Source of the DNA: Moorena sp. SIO3I8
Lineage (GTDB): Bacteria; Cyanobacteriota; Cyanobacteriia; Cyanobacteriales; Coleofasciculaceae
Reading direction: 5' to 3'
NCBI RefSeq assembly: GCF_010692325.1
Contig: NZ_JAAHHW010000024.1
Span: 19,207-83,206, forward strand
DNA: 64,000 nucleotides
The notes beneath the pieces were generated by a model that was not told the DNA's origin, did not search any database, and saw nothing but the letters and a program-made list of their open reading frames with translations. The position numbers were made by a program, and so were the translations under genes. This document shows positions 45,427-55,578 of this stretch, piece by piece; within the stretch, counting starts at the first letter, position 1, and each line of letters starts with the position of its first letter.

Positions 45427-45459
45427 AACTAGTTGTAGCATCCATAACGGAAAATGGTC

Positions 45460-46425
45460 TTAGGTGTTTTGTTCCTTAATAGTTGGCTTATCAGCACCTT
45501 TGCCAGTTTTTGCTAGATAAATCCCCTCCATAATCACAGCAAAACCTAGTAAGTTAAGAATACTTAAGCTTTCTGAAAATAGAATCCAGGCCAGAATAGC
45601 AGCAACTACTGGATCGAGAAGCAGGACTAAGGAAACAAAGCCTGAAGAAAAGTGCTTGAGGCTGTATACTACTAAACCATGTCCCACAGCTTCGCAGACA
45701 ACAGCTAGGGAAATCACTGCTAACCATCCTGACCAAGATATCGGGAAAATTTGATCGCTGAATATCAGAACCACTGGGATCATAAACAGTGTTCCCAAAG
45801 CACAGCGCCAAATCAGTATTCCTTCTACAGAAAACTTGGTTCGCAGTTGTTCTAATAGTAAAAAGTTTACTGCATAAAATACAGAAGATGCTAAGGCCGC
45901 AGTATCACCGATAAAATTATTGGACGATTTTAGAAAATCCTCTATTTGTAGAGTAGTTGCCCCTAACAAGGCAAGTGCCAGACCAATGAGGAATCTACGG
46001 TCAAAACGCTGCTTAAATAATAACCATCCTCCTAGAGTAGCGAAAAATGGTGTTAAAGCTCCTAGTACATTGCCATTAGCAACGCTAGTCTTAGTTAAGG
46101 ACCAAGTCCATAGAAATCGACCACCCAGATGAGATATCGCTACGCCTACCAAAAGTAGGATATCGACAATTTTATAACCTGACTGTGGTTCAGAGTTCTG
46201 GTTCGATGTTTGAGTGCGTACTTGGTTTATTCCATTCCACAAACCAAAGACTAGAGTAGCTATCCAAAGACGATTGAATACTGTGGCATTAGCACTTATT
46301 TCTTGAAGAGAAAACCTGATTAATATGGCTGTTATAGATAAAGCAAGTAAGGCAATTACCAATAATATTATTGGTAGTAATTCTGATGTTTGCTCTCTAT
46401 TGTCTTCTGTTACTATCGCTTTCAT
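45460..46425 (-). CDS. EamA/DMT family transporter
   Basis: A 321-residue protein with ten hydrophobic helices in two EamA repeats (about 20-150 and 170-300). Helix-end motifs include FVSLVLLLDPVVAAILAW and LGATTL. DMT carriers of this kind often export amino acids, sugars or metabolites. It is convergent with the glucokinase homologue and is the closest candidate exporter for the product of the sugar-modifying genes, an inference from position only. Confidence 0.85.
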   Translation of the reverse strand: MKAIVTEDNREQTSELLPIILLVIALLALSITAILIRFSLQEISANATVFNRLWIATLVFGLWNGINQVRTQTSNQNSEPQSGYKIVDILLLVGVAISHLGGRFLWTWSLTKTSVANGNVLGALTPFFATLGGWLLFKQRFDRRFLIGLALALLGATTLQIEDFLKSSNNFIGDTAALASSVFYAVNFLLLEQLRTKFSVEGILIWRCALGTLFMIPVVLIFSDQIFPISWSGWLAVISLAVVCEAVGHGLVVYSLKHFSSGFVSLVLLLDPVVAAILAWILFSESLSILNLLGFAVIMEGIYLAKTGKGADKPTIKEQNT

Positions 46426-47226
46426 GGTTTGGTGTTCGCTCCTGACTCAAAATACCGTAATTTTTAAGTATTTAGCTATCCTATGACAGCTAATATAAGG
46501 CAATCATTGGGTTGAACAACCTAGGATAGTATAGACGACGTGATATATAACGTCTATACAGTTTTTTTATCGTGGTTGATTCTGATGTTACTTGGTTCTT
46601 TTTGGTCTGTTATCTTACACTCATCATGAATAGCTGATTAGCTGATAGCTTAGTCTAGTTTAGCTAAGCTATAACCTACTATTCTGCTCCAAATAAATAA
46701 TAGTCTAATCATAAAGTATCCTGCTCACCAAATCAAATGGAATCAGTATCAAATTTTTATATCACGTCTGGAGGATTAGTGATGATTAACAATATCGTAA
46801 TTTTTATTATGGACAATTAAACGGATTTGATCTAATATCCTGTCCGATAGTATTGGCAATGTATCCCAGGGTTTGGCTTACTATTATTGCGATATTGCGT
46901 TCGCGAAGCGTCGGGCTTTGCCCGAATCGCATTATTATTGGGTTCTCCTAACGGCTCCGAAGGATAATTCCGTAGCGGCGACCGAGCGGGCATCCCATTT
47001 CGCCTACTACTTGGCATACTACATTGATACAACAGAAGGAAACACCAGCCTTTTAGCCTAATCACTGAGTGCGATATTTGCTAAAATATACAGGATATGG
47101 TATAATTTTGGATTATCAGTAACTACGCACGTAATTTGGGCTCATTTCCCATTTCCTTGTCTACCATTAAAGTGGCAACTGATCCAAAAAATCCCCGAAT
47201 AGTCCACTGCTAATGCCACTACAGCG
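46426..47226. other. 800-base gene-free stretch
   Basis: Contains a 9-bp hairpin GTATAGACG/CGTCTATAC (46529-46559) followed by seven T residues on the plus strand, and palindromic repeats with TTCGCGAAGCG and CGGGCTTTGCCCG (about 46895-46930) and GGCTCCGAAGGA (about 46954). Short frames across 46832-47065 are translated repeats. Nothing else is recognised. Confidence 0.55.
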
Positions 47227-49830
47227 ATGACCAATACCATCCAATGCACCTTAACTGGAAACATCGAGTCAGTAGCTCAGGTAAACTATCTCCTCAGTCA
47301 GGATGGCCTTCGATTCAAAATCAAAACCTTGCCCACTGATGATATTCCTACTGGAATCCATTCCTGGCAAGTCGCCCCCAATACTAGCTCAGATGGTGTA
47401 ATAGGCTCTCTCTACCTAGAAGCCATGACTGAGACAGTCCAGGAAGAGCAATGGTTAATCGCTGGCAGAGTAGTGCAGTTAGGAAAACGAGGACAGTTTG
47501 TACAACTAAAAGTTTCCAGACCAGGACAGAAAACCCTGAAGATCAGTGTCTTAGGCTCTAGCAAGCACATGAAAATTGGGGAACTGTGGGAAGTAGTTGC
47601 TAAGCGCCAACGGGATACCCTGATTTTACATCGAGCTTTACCCCAAGGAGAGCACAATTCCAATAGCCGCCCAGCTTCGAAGAAAAACCGTAGCCACAAA
47701 CCGGTCGAGTCTAGGAAGTATAAACATGAGTCAACATTTCAACAAACCCAAACAACCTTGTTACAGCAGGCTCTGACCAGGCTATCAGATGACCATTATC
47801 CCTCCAAATCTACACTAGCTGCTCCCCCGACGGAAACCATTGATAGAGTCTTAGCCACGTTGAAACAGAAAACCGGTGTCAACGATTGGCAATTAGACTT
47901 GCCTAAACAGCGAGGTCGAACAAGATGGGAATGGGAAGCGTTCTCCCCTTCAACCCAGCAACAAGCACGAGTGAGTTTGAAGGGAAACTATATCCACTTA
48001 TATTATTACCAGTTTCCGGATATCCCATCTGCAAGTGTTGATTCTCAATCCTATGATCGTTTAATTGTTACTCCTTTAGGAGCAGCTAGAAGCATTGGTG
48101 CCAGTTGTTTCCAAATTATGATTGGTCCGTATGAAGTAGTTTTAGACTGTGGCACTCGACCCAAAGGCTACGACCCTTTGCCCGCCTTGGACTATCTGGA
48201 TAATCCTAACCTGCTCCTGATATCCCATAGCCATCAAGACCACCTTGGTGCTGTCCCCGTCTTTCACAGCCGCTACCCTGGTGCGCGGATGATTTCCACT
48301 CATGGCACCAGGGAAATTGCCCATGTCATGCTCAGGGATGGACTGAAGATACAGCAACTGAATGAAGACTCTCCAGAGTTATTTGATGAGGGCGATTTAG
48401 AACAAACCTTGTTTCAATTGGAAACTCAACCAGTAGGCAAAGACTTTGAGCCCTTACCGGGACTAATGGTAAGGTTCATCAATGCCGGGCATATCTTGGG
48501 TGCGGCTTGTATCTATCTGCGCTATAAGGATATGTCTTTACTCTACACCGGAGACTTCCACACTACCAATAGTCGCACCACTAACGGATTGAATTTAGCT
48601 GAGCTTCCTGAAGCGGATATTTTAATTACTGAGTCTACCTATGGTTCCTCTGTCCACCCCGCTAGAAGAAATCAAGAAACTGCATTGATGGAATCCATTG
48701 CTGAAGTAGTGCAAGCTGGGGGCAATGTTTTAATTCCCTCTTTTGCTTTGGGTAGAGCTCAGGAAATCCTGTTAGCGATCCGCACCTCCAAGCTATTTAA
48801 TAAATTAACAGTACCCATCTTTGTGGATGGATTGGTCAGAGCAGTCACAGAGGTATTCCGAGAAAACCTGGACTTATTGCCTATTCCAGTTCAAAACTTA
48901 GTCAAGATTAATGGCCAAGAACCATTCTTTGATAAAACCAGTACACCCCCGATTATTTCTATCGAACACTTTCGGGAACGTCCGATTGCGATCGCAAAAC
49001 CCAGTGTAATTGTGGCCAGTTCAGGTATGCTCACCGGAGGACCTTCAGTCTATTATGCCTCAGTACTGCTAGAGCGAGAGAATGCTGCCATCTTTATTTC
49101 TGGCTACACTGATGAGGAATCCCCTGGCCGACTCCTGCAAAGTATCAAAACTGGGGACACTATTGAACTAGATGGGAAACCAATTACCGTCAAAGCTCAA
49201 ATCAAACGGTTTAACCTCTCTGCCCATACAGATAAAGTAGGACTCGGACAAGTAATCAACAAGGTAAAGCCCAAGCACCTAGTTTTAATTCACGGAGAAT
49301 TAGAAGCCTTACACCAAGTAGCCCGGTCTGGAGACAATCAGTCCTTGTTCTATATCCATATTCCTGCTGTCGGGGATAAAATTGAATTAGGAGTAGCACC
49401 GGAACAGCTTTCCCGACAGCAGATTGCTAAGATTCAGCAACCCCAAGAGTTTGACGTTATGGTAGAGACTTTTGGGACCGATGCTTGGTTGCGAGTTCCC
49501 GAAGAGGTGGTGGAAAAAGACCCTCGATGGCAGACCTTGAGTATCAGCGGCATTATCAAAGCGCGATGGGATGGTGTGAATCTCAAGCTTGCTCCCATGC
49601 AACCGGAAATGATAATTCAGGAAGAAGAAATTGAAGCAGGGCTTAAGAGTGGAAAGGATTGCTGTGCCGTGTGTCAGTTTTTCAGTGGTAGATTTTGTGA
49701 GTCTCCTGATAGTCCTTTGTTTGAGCGGAGGGTTGATCCCTTGGCAATCTGTGATCAATTTCAATCTAAAGTCCAGGATATGTCAACTCTTGACACTGAC
49801 CTTCTGTTGGCAGAGGAAGTTGATTATTAA
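47227..49830 (+). CDS. Beta-CASP metallo-beta-lactamase ribonuclease-like protein
   Basis: 867 residues. The first 280 or so residues are an extra region with a repeated beta-rich part and a basic linker (about 150-175). The MBL domain begins near LIVTPLGAARSIG, with SHSHQDHLGA (HxHxDH) near 333-340. TGDFHT, then ITESTYGSSVH and FALGRAQE of the beta-CASP domain, and FNLSAHTD plus LVLIHGE of RMMBL follow. It resembles CPSF-73-like RNases more than RNase J. The C-terminus has a cysteine group (CCAVCQFFSGRFC, then ICDQF). It should be a cytoplasmic RNA-processing nuclease. Confidence 0.86.
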   Translation: MTNTIQCTLTGNIESVAQVNYLLSQDGLRFKIKTLPTDDIPTGIHSWQVAPNTSSDGVIGSLYLEAMTETVQEEQWLIAGRVVQLGKRGQFVQLKVSRPGQKTLKISVLGSSKHMKIGELWEVVAKRQRDTLILHRALPQGEHNSNSRPASKKNRSHKPVESRKYKHESTFQQTQTTLLQQALTRLSDDHYPSKSTLAAPPTETIDRVLATLKQKTGVNDWQLDLPKQRGRTRWEWEAFSPSTQQQARVSLKGNYIHLYYYQFPDIPSASVDSQSYDRLIVTPLGAARSIGASCFQIMIGPYEVVLDCGTRPKGYDPLPALDYLDNPNLLLISHSHQDHLGAVPVFHSRYPGARMISTHGTREIAHVMLRDGLKIQQLNEDSPELFDEGDLEQTLFQLETQPVGKDFEPLPGLMVRFINAGHILGAACIYLRYKDMSLLYTGDFHTTNSRTTNGLNLAELPEADILITESTYGSSVHPARRNQETALMESIAEVVQAGGNVLIPSFALGRAQEILLAIRTSKLFNKLTVPIFVDGLVRAVTEVFRENLDLLPIPVQNLVKINGQEPFFDKTSTPPIISIEHFRERPIAIAKPSVIVASSGMLTGGPSVYYASVLLERENAAIFISGYTDEESPGRLLQSIKTGDTIELDGKPITVKAQIKRFNLSAHTDKVGLGQVINKVKPKHLVLIHGELEALHQVARSGDNQSLFYIHIPAVGDKIELGVAPEQLSRQQIAKIQQPQEFDVMVETFGTDAWLRVPEEVVEKDPRWQTLSISGIIKARWDGVNLKLAPMQPEMIIQEEEIEAGLKSGKDCCAVCQFFSGRFCESPDSPLFERRVDPLAICDQFQSKVQDMSTLDTDLLLAEEVDY

Positions 49831-49907
49831 CAGGAGCGTTCCCCTGCAGCCGGACTTTAAGATCTTCGCGATCTTCGGGATTTTCCCGGTCTTACCCATT
49901 TCAACAA

Positions 49908-49977
49908 GGCGGCACCCAGATTCGAACTGGGGATAAAGGCTTTGCAGGCCCCTGCCTTACCACTTGGCTATGCCGCC
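49908..49977 (-). tRNA. tRNA-Cys(GCA)
   Basis: The reverse complement has acceptor GGCGGCA/TGCCGCC, a D-arm with AGCCAAGTGGTAAGGC, the anticodon loop CTGCAAA (anticodon GCA) on a stem with two G-T pairs, and T-arm AGTTCGAATCT. CCA is not encoded. Confidence 0.95.
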
Positions 49978-50131
49978 ACTAGTTTCTTATTCTATCATAC
50001 TATATCAGTTTTCAATTTCTTTGAATATCTTTGAATTGCCCATATTCAAAACTTCCTGCGTCCAGTGCGTCCCCTTTGTCCGGTGCTGACCTAGTCAACG
50101 AAGACGCAAAGAACACTGATAAGTAGGTTTT

Positions 50132-50974
50132 TTAGTGGTTAATTGTACCGTTGGGCATAGTTGCCTGATTTAGATTAGTGTTATCGAAATTAGCACCATT
50201 GGTCATAGCATCCCTGAGATCAGACCTTTCTAAGTCTGCCCTGGCCAGATCGGTACCATTGAGATTGGCACCACTCAAGTTAGATCCTTTTAAATCTGTA
50301 TTACTTAAATTGGCACCAGTCAGGTTAGCACCGCTTAAATCCGCATTAGCTAAATCTGCTCCAGCAAAATCGGCACCAGTGAGATTGGCATTGCTTAAGT
50401 TAGCCTGACTTAAATCAGCACCGCTGAAGTTAGCACCAGTCAGGTTAGCATTAGTGAAATCTACTCCTGACAAGTCCACATTCGTACAATCTGCCCCACT
50501 GAGGTTAGCACCCCTGAGGTCTTTCTCGATCAGGGGTGTACACTTGTTAATATGTCCTGACCCTAGATTATCGTCAAACGCTGTGGATTGGTCTTCAGGT
50601 ACACTTACCTCTGTTGGCCCTGCTTCTGGGAGTGGTATAGATTCCAATAGCTCCGCTTCTGCGACTGGTCTAGGTTCTACAAAATTAGCTAACCATCCTA
50701 TACCCGCAAGAGCGAGTAAGACTGTACCCATACCAATCAACATCAGACCAGATCTATGACTATGATGTTTGGGGAGTACGGATTTAGAATGCGTTCGCTT
50801 TTTAATCTCAGCAAGGGCTTTTTCCATAAATTCTGGGGGAATTTGTGCCTCTTTACCTGCTTCAATCAACTCCTTGACAGAATAGCTTTGGTTGTGCTGA
50901 GCATAGAGTTGAGCCGCTAGGGCGAATACTTGGTGGGCTTGGTCTTCAGGGATACGGTCTTTTGGGAGTTTCAT
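50132..50974 (-). CDS. Pentapeptide-repeat protein with N-terminal helical domain and one membrane helix
   Basis: 280 residues. Residues 1-65 are a helical domain (AHQVFALAAQLYAQHNQSYS) common in cyanobacterial membrane-anchored proteins. A basic stretch and one transmembrane helix (about 78-93) follow, then a low-complexity acidic linker, and about 25 pentapeptide repeats (A(N/D)LSG) at 150-275 forming a right-handed beta helix. Topology would put the repeats outside the cytoplasm. Function is unknown. Confidence 0.83.
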   Translation of the reverse strand: MKLPKDRIPEDQAHQVFALAAQLYAQHNQSYSVKELIEAGKEAQIPPEFMEKALAEIKKRTHSKSVLPKHHSHRSGLMLIGMGTVLLALAGIGWLANFVEPRPVAEAELLESIPLPEAGPTEVSVPEDQSTAFDDNLGSGHINKCTPLIEKDLRGANLSGADCTNVDLSGVDFTNANLTGANFSGADLSQANLSNANLTGADFAGADLANADLSGANLTGANLSNTDLKGSNLSGANLNGTDLARADLERSDLRDAMTNGANFDNTNLNQATMPNGTINH

Positions 50975-51247
50975 AGTTATTTGGAGCGTTGGGAAGCCAG
51001 TCAGAGCGGAGATAGTATAAGTGCCAGGCTGTCAAGCCTGTCAATTTCTAATCTAGCAAGCCAGACTTTTAAGTGTTAATGGTTGGTTAATCGAGCTTGC
51101 TTACCTCTCGGCTAAACTGATCCCGAAAGTGAGGGTGATCTATCCCGCCAGTCAAGAAACTTACCTTAAAGTAACGCTGGGCCTATGGTTAATTAGCGTA
51201 TGCTTTGGATTTATGCTTCTTTATCTTGCGAATACTTGGTAATATAA

Positions 51248-52861
51248 TTGGATCTGTTCGCTCATTTCGCTCATAGTAACGTGGTCACCCTTCCTGTTCA
51301 ACAAGAGCATCTGTTTAACCGCAGCCTCAACACCATCAAAGGTGTAAAACTACTGTTTGTCGAAGCAGAGCTGCTTTTCGATGTCTCTTGCCCTGATCTT
51401 GATGCCCTCAAGCAGCAACTGGAAAATCCCTTCTCGATCTTTGTCTGTGGAGAATTTAATGCCGGAAAATCCAGTGTCCTGAATCGCTTGAGTAATGACG
51501 AGCTAGCTGCTGTGGGCATACTTCCGACCACAAACTCGATTCAACCCTATTACCCAGATGGGTTTGATGGCATTGTCTTTATTGATAGCCCAGGCACAAA
51601 CTCGATCATTGAACGTCACCAAGCACTGACAGAGGATTATCTACAGCATGCTGATATCATCCTGTTTGTCACTTCAGTGGAACGACCACTGACTAAATCA
51701 GAGCTAGACTTTCTCTCCTTAGTCAGTAAGATCTGGGTACGTAAAGTAATCGTTATTATTAATAAAGTGGATCTGATCACCCCACAAGAGAGTGAACAGA
51801 TTATCTCACACGTTAAAGATGGACTTAGTGATGTCTTTACAGAAGTACCACCATTATTTACAGTATCAACACGCACTGGTAAAGACATCGACAGCCTACG
51901 AGATTTCTTACTAGAGTTTCTGGTAGAAGCTGAAAAAATACGGCTAAAACTTCAAGGTCCTCAGAACTCTCTGTTAGTTTACCTAGAGCAGTTAGAGAAA
52001 AAGAACTATCAGGCACGGGAGAAAGTTATTGCCGAAAAAACCATATTTGACCGATCCCTATTGCGAATCAATGAGCGCATTGAGCAATATGACCTGATTT
52101 TTGGTGTTTTTAGAGAAAAAATTCGTGACCTGTTTACCAATCTAATTCAACAATTACATAAGCTAATCCAGGATAATTTCGCCTTCATTAGCCTATTGAA
52201 AAAGCGTATTATTAGGGAAGACGATCTCCTGGAAGAAAAAGTAGCTAGGGCGATCAAGGAGGTAAAACTTGAGCAACAGATGGAGGATATTGTTAAGGAA
52301 GCAGCATCAACCCTTGTGAAATATCGAGAACAAATTATTCGCGAAGCTAGGGAAGATTTACAAGTAGCAGCAACCCTCTCAGAGGACTCATTTCAGGTTC
52401 CCGAACTTAATAGTGGTAAAATTGATACCACTGCTATATCTGAAAATCTTAAGGTAGCTTCAGAAAAGGGACTCAACAACTTTTTGACCTTGGGAACAGC
52501 TGCCGCAGCAACAGGAATTGGGGGACATGTAGTAGCCACCGCTGCACTATTTGATCTGTCAGCTTTTGTACTAGCTCTGATGTTGACCATGTTTAGCTTC
52601 AATGCAGTTCCTAAACAGCGTGATAAGGCAACCCAACAGCTTGATGAAACCTTGCGTGAGTTGCAGAATAACTATACCGATAAGCTAAAACAAGGTTTGC
52701 AGCAAGAATTGGTAAACAGCCTCAAGCAGTTCACTGATTCTCTGAAGCCGAGACTGGGGAAAATTGAGCATAAACTCGCTGCCAGTCAATCCTTGGAGGA
52801 TAATTTACAAAGTCTCCGGCAGGAGATTAACGATATTCTAAAGGAGGTAGAGCAGCTATAG
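51248..52861 (+). CDS. Bacterial dynamin-like GTPase
   Basis: 537 residues. GTPase motifs: G1 GEFNAGKSS at 68-76, G2 PTTNS, G3 DSPGTN, G4 NKVD. A long helical bundle (260-410) follows with coiled-coil character, then a hydrophobic paddle of two helices (about 415-455), and a final coiled coil. The arrangement matches BDLP-type proteins that bind and remodel membranes. Start is a TTG at 51248 (MDLFAHF); a GTG start about 11 codons in is an alternative. The next gene follows after 21 bases. Confidence 0.85.
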   Translation: MDLFAHFAHSNVVTLPVQQEHLFNRSLNTIKGVKLLFVEAELLFDVSCPDLDALKQQLENPFSIFVCGEFNAGKSSVLNRLSNDELAAVGILPTTNSIQPYYPDGFDGIVFIDSPGTNSIIERHQALTEDYLQHADIILFVTSVERPLTKSELDFLSLVSKIWVRKVIVIINKVDLITPQESEQIISHVKDGLSDVFTEVPPLFTVSTRTGKDIDSLRDFLLEFLVEAEKIRLKLQGPQNSLLVYLEQLEKKNYQAREKVIAEKTIFDRSLLRINERIEQYDLIFGVFREKIRDLFTNLIQQLHKLIQDNFAFISLLKKRIIREDDLLEEKVARAIKEVKLEQQMEDIVKEAASTLVKYREQIIREAREDLQVAATLSEDSFQVPELNSGKIDTTAISENLKVASEKGLNNFLTLGTAAAATGIGGHVVATAALFDLSAFVLALMLTMFSFNAVPKQRDKATQQLDETLRELQNNYTDKLKQGLQQELVNSLKQFTDSLKPRLGKIEHKLAASQSLEDNLQSLRQEINDILKEVEQL

Positions 52862-52882
52862 CTGTCATGGCTGTTTCATCGA

Positions 52883-54355
52883 ATGATTTTTAATATTCAT
52901 AGTCGCAAGCTCACGGTATACCCTGATTCGGAACGAGTGTTTGTTCATCTATTTGGTTCACAACCAACAGCATTCTGGCTAGACAGCTCTCGCATAGAAC
53001 CTGGTCTATCTCGTTTTTCTTTTATGGGAGATGGTACAGGACCAAACAGCCTGCTAGTGCAATACTCGATTACTGACCAAAAACTTACCATTAACTGCTC
53101 GGGACAAACAACACATAGTAGAGAAAGTATCTTCTCCTATCTACACAGAGAACTTGAGCGCCGATACAACTGTTTAGAAGGACTTCCCTTTGACTTTAAT
53201 TGTGGTTTTGTTGGCTACTTTGGTTACGAACTAAAAGCCGAATGTGGAGGAAAGCTCGTCCATCAATCGCCATTTCCAGATGCGATGTTTCTCTTAGCAG
53301 ACCGAATTATTGCTTTTGACCATCAAGAGCAAGTAACCTATCTGTTGTGTCTGACTAAAAAAGGAGAAAATAGCCACGCCAATGCCTGGTTTGAAGGTAT
53401 CGAAAAACAGCTTTGTACTCTACCTCCTCTGCCTCCCATTGAGTTAGACTATACTCATCGAAAAGTTAGCTTTCGATTGAGTCGTTCCTACCAGAGATAT
53501 CTGGAGGATATTCAAGAAAGTCTGGATCAGATTAAAGCTGGAGAAAGCTACGAAATTTGCTTGACTAACAAAATTTATGCCAATATCGAACTTGACCCCT
53601 TGGCATTTTACCGAAGGTTGCGCCAACTCAATCCTGCACCCTACTCTGCCTTCCTAAAATTTGGCGAGCTAGCTGTGGCTTGTTCATCCCCAGAACGATT
53701 CCTGAAAATTGACCCCTCAGGTTGGGTAGAATCTAAACCCATCAAAGGAACTGCTGCACGAGGCCAAACAGAAGAAGAAGATCGACTGTTGTGCGAAGCG
53801 TTACGCACTCAGGAAAAAAACCGTTGTGAAAACATCATGATTGTAGACTTACTTAGGAACGATTTGGGCAGGGTTTGCGAAATTGGCAGTGTCCATGTCC
53901 CTAAGTTAATGGATGTGGAAACCTATGCCACAGTTCATCAACTGGTGAGTACAATTCGGGGTCGTTTGCGTCCAGATGTAAGGGTAGGAGACTGTATCCG
54001 TGCCACATTTCCTGGAGGCTCCATGACTGGTGCTCCTAAGATCTCAACCATGGAGATTATTGATCGATTGGAACTTCAGGCCAGGGGAATCTATTCCGGA
54101 GCGATCGGGTTTCTTGCACTAAACGGTGCTGCAGACCTTAACATTGTGATCCGAACTGCTGAGATTACTCCCAATCAGGTATCGATTGGTATTGGTGGTG
54201 CTCTGATTGCGTTATCGAATCCCCAGCTGGAATTTGAAGAAACCCTACTCAAGGCTCAAGCCCTAGTGCGTGCGATTGTCTACACGGTTTGTGGAGAGTT
54301 TTCCCCAGAGTTGTTTGATATTGATGGTTTACAAGCCGAGATGGTGAATTGTTAA
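52883..54355 (+). CDS. pabB: Aminodeoxychorismate synthase component I (PabB-like)
   Basis: 490 residues with the chorismate-binding fold: N-terminal TrpE/PabB beta domain (1-190), then ESYEICLTNK, SSPERFL, the active-site KPIKGTAARG with the lysine nucleophile that separates PabB from TrpE (alanine there), NIMIVDLLRNDLGRV, and PGGSMTGAPK. It should aminate chorismate toward p-aminobenzoate for folate with a PabA-type amidotransferase encoded elsewhere. Follows the dynamin-like gene after 21 bases, probably cotranscribed. Confidence 0.88.
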   Translation: MIFNIHSRKLTVYPDSERVFVHLFGSQPTAFWLDSSRIEPGLSRFSFMGDGTGPNSLLVQYSITDQKLTINCSGQTTHSRESIFSYLHRELERRYNCLEGLPFDFNCGFVGYFGYELKAECGGKLVHQSPFPDAMFLLADRIIAFDHQEQVTYLLCLTKKGENSHANAWFEGIEKQLCTLPPLPPIELDYTHRKVSFRLSRSYQRYLEDIQESLDQIKAGESYEICLTNKIYANIELDPLAFYRRLRQLNPAPYSAFLKFGELAVACSSPERFLKIDPSGWVESKPIKGTAARGQTEEEDRLLCEALRTQEKNRCENIMIVDLLRNDLGRVCEIGSVHVPKLMDVETYATVHQLVSTIRGRLRPDVRVGDCIRATFPGGSMTGAPKISTMEIIDRLELQARGIYSGAIGFLALNGAADLNIVIRTAEITPNQVSIGIGGALIALSNPQLEFEETLLKAQALVRAIVYTVCGEFSPELFDIDGLQAEMVNC

Positions 54356-54394
54356 TATAGGAGTTCTCAATGGGTGAACTACCTCGTCCAGGGT

Positions 54395-54440
54395 TTTAGG
54401 GAGTAGGGAGTAGGGGGTAGGGAGTAGGGAGTAGGGGTAA
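54395..54440. repeat. GGGAGTA heptamer tract
   Basis: Five or so GGGAGTA units in the space between the convergent pabB and DUF3082 genes. The flank GGGTTTTAGGGA is as in family A elements, but the palindromic ends are not complete. Confidence 0.7.
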
Positions 54441-54465
54441 GAAAATTAAATGTACCTTCCGAGCA

Positions 54466-54792
54466 TCACTTGGGCGGTAGAGTACCGAACTTCGTTCGGT
54501 AAAGTTGTTGAATTGCCAAGGCTACCAAACCAAGGGTAGTAATACCAAAGATAAACGTGGCTAGGGTACTGACTCCCACTACCAGCGTCCGAACTGCGAT
54601 CGCAATTTTGAGTGCTGTCTGAGAGTTAGACGTGAGGGGTTTATTAGCAAAGGTTGTAGCAATCGAGGCAGTTAGAAAATAAATAGCGCTTGTCAATCCT
54701 CCAGAAATCAATGCTCCCGTAAGGCAGCGCCAGGGCGAAGGTAGCGCTTGAGTACTCTTAGGGGTTTCCGTGTCTTGGTTAGATGTTGTCAT
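54466..54792 (-). CDS. DUF3082 membrane protein
   Basis: 108 residues. A polar N-terminus precedes a helical hairpin: PWRCLTGALISGGLTSAIYFLT (25-46) and a second helix near 75-95 (VGVSTLATFIFGITTLGLVAL). This is the DUF3082 family found in cyanobacteria and plastids. Function is unknown. Confidence 0.75.
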   Translation of the reverse strand: MTTSNQDTETPKSTQALPSPWRCLTGALISGGLTSAIYFLTASIATTFANKPLTSNSQTALKIAIAVRTLVVGVSTLATFIFGITTLGLVALAIQQLYRTKFGTLPPK

Positions 54793-54993
54793 TAGTCAAA
54801 GCGTGATTAGTCTTAAGCAGGGTTTAAACTATTACCCAGTAGCTTGTTATCTCTACTACGTGTTATGTCTACTAGTTGAACTTTCCGGAGGCTGACCCAC
54901 AGGGGATTATAACCTGACACATCTCAACCAGTTATCGATACCAGGATCAATAACGAAGCTACCAGATATAATATTACCTTTGTGTTTAATGAC

Positions 54994-55554
54994 TTAGTTT
55001 GGCGATGGAAAAATAACTGCTTCCAAGCTTTGTAGAGCTTCTTTGAAGTCTTTATTAACAATAGTCACATCAAATTCATCAGCAGCTTCAATTTCGGCTT
55101 TGGCAATAGAAAGGCGTTGGGCGATTACTTCTTCACTATCCTTACCCCTCAAGCGAATCCGCTGCTCTAATTCATCTAGACTGGGGGGTAGTACAAAAAT
55201 ACGCAGAGCAGAGGGAAAGGTTTTATTGATTTTCCTTGCCCCAACCAATTCTATTTCTAAAATAACAGACCTACCCTTCTCAAGAAGCTGCTTGACTGGC
55301 AAACTAGGTGTACCGTAGTAATTACCAGCGTACTCAGCCCACTCTAAAAGCTCATCCCCTATGATCATTTCTTCAAACTGGTCACGAGTGACAAAGTAAT
55401 AGTGTTTCCCATGCACCTCCCCAGGACGTGGTTGCCTGGTGGTTGCTGACACCGAAAGATCAAGTTCCGGGTGTCGCTTCAGGAGCTGGCGCAGCAAGGT
55501 TCCTTTACCAACACCAGAAGGACCAGTCAATACAATGAGTCTCCCTGCTTCCAT
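54994..55554 (-). CDS. gmk: Guanylate kinase
   Basis: 186 residues, standard Gmk length. P-loop [11 protein letters not shown] at 11-21, GMP-binding [14 protein letters not shown] and YYFV, then [10 protein letters not shown] and LRGKDSEE of the lid. It converts GMP and ATP to GDP and ADP. It starts 24 bases after the remA stop on the same strand, so the two are likely one operon, a frequent arrangement. Confidence 0.95.
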   Translation of the reverse strand: MEAGRLIVLTGPSGVGKGTLLRQLLKRHPELDLSVSATTRQPRPGEVHGKHYYFVTRDQFEEMIIGDELLEWAEYAGNYYGTPSLPVKQLLEKGRSVILEIELVGARKINKTFPSALRIFVLPPSLDELEQRIRLRGKDSEEVIAQRLSIAKAEIEAADEFDVTIVNKDFKEALQSLEAVIFPSPN

Positions 55555-55578
55555 GTTGAGTCTAGTTAAGTTTCAAGC

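Larger units (their letters stand above)
44990..45459. other. Gene-free stretch made of dispersed repeats
   Basis: A hairpin TATAGCAGTT..AACTGCTATA lies at about 45022-45053, then a family A element (45090-45290) and a family B element (45288-45426) abut each other. No coding frame is real here; the longer frames are translated repeats. Confidence 0.8.

Noticed and set aside
46832..47065. Short ORFs on both strands
   Set aside because: They are largely translated palindromic repeats (CGGGCTTTGCCCG, GGCTCCGAAGG) and lack family features.
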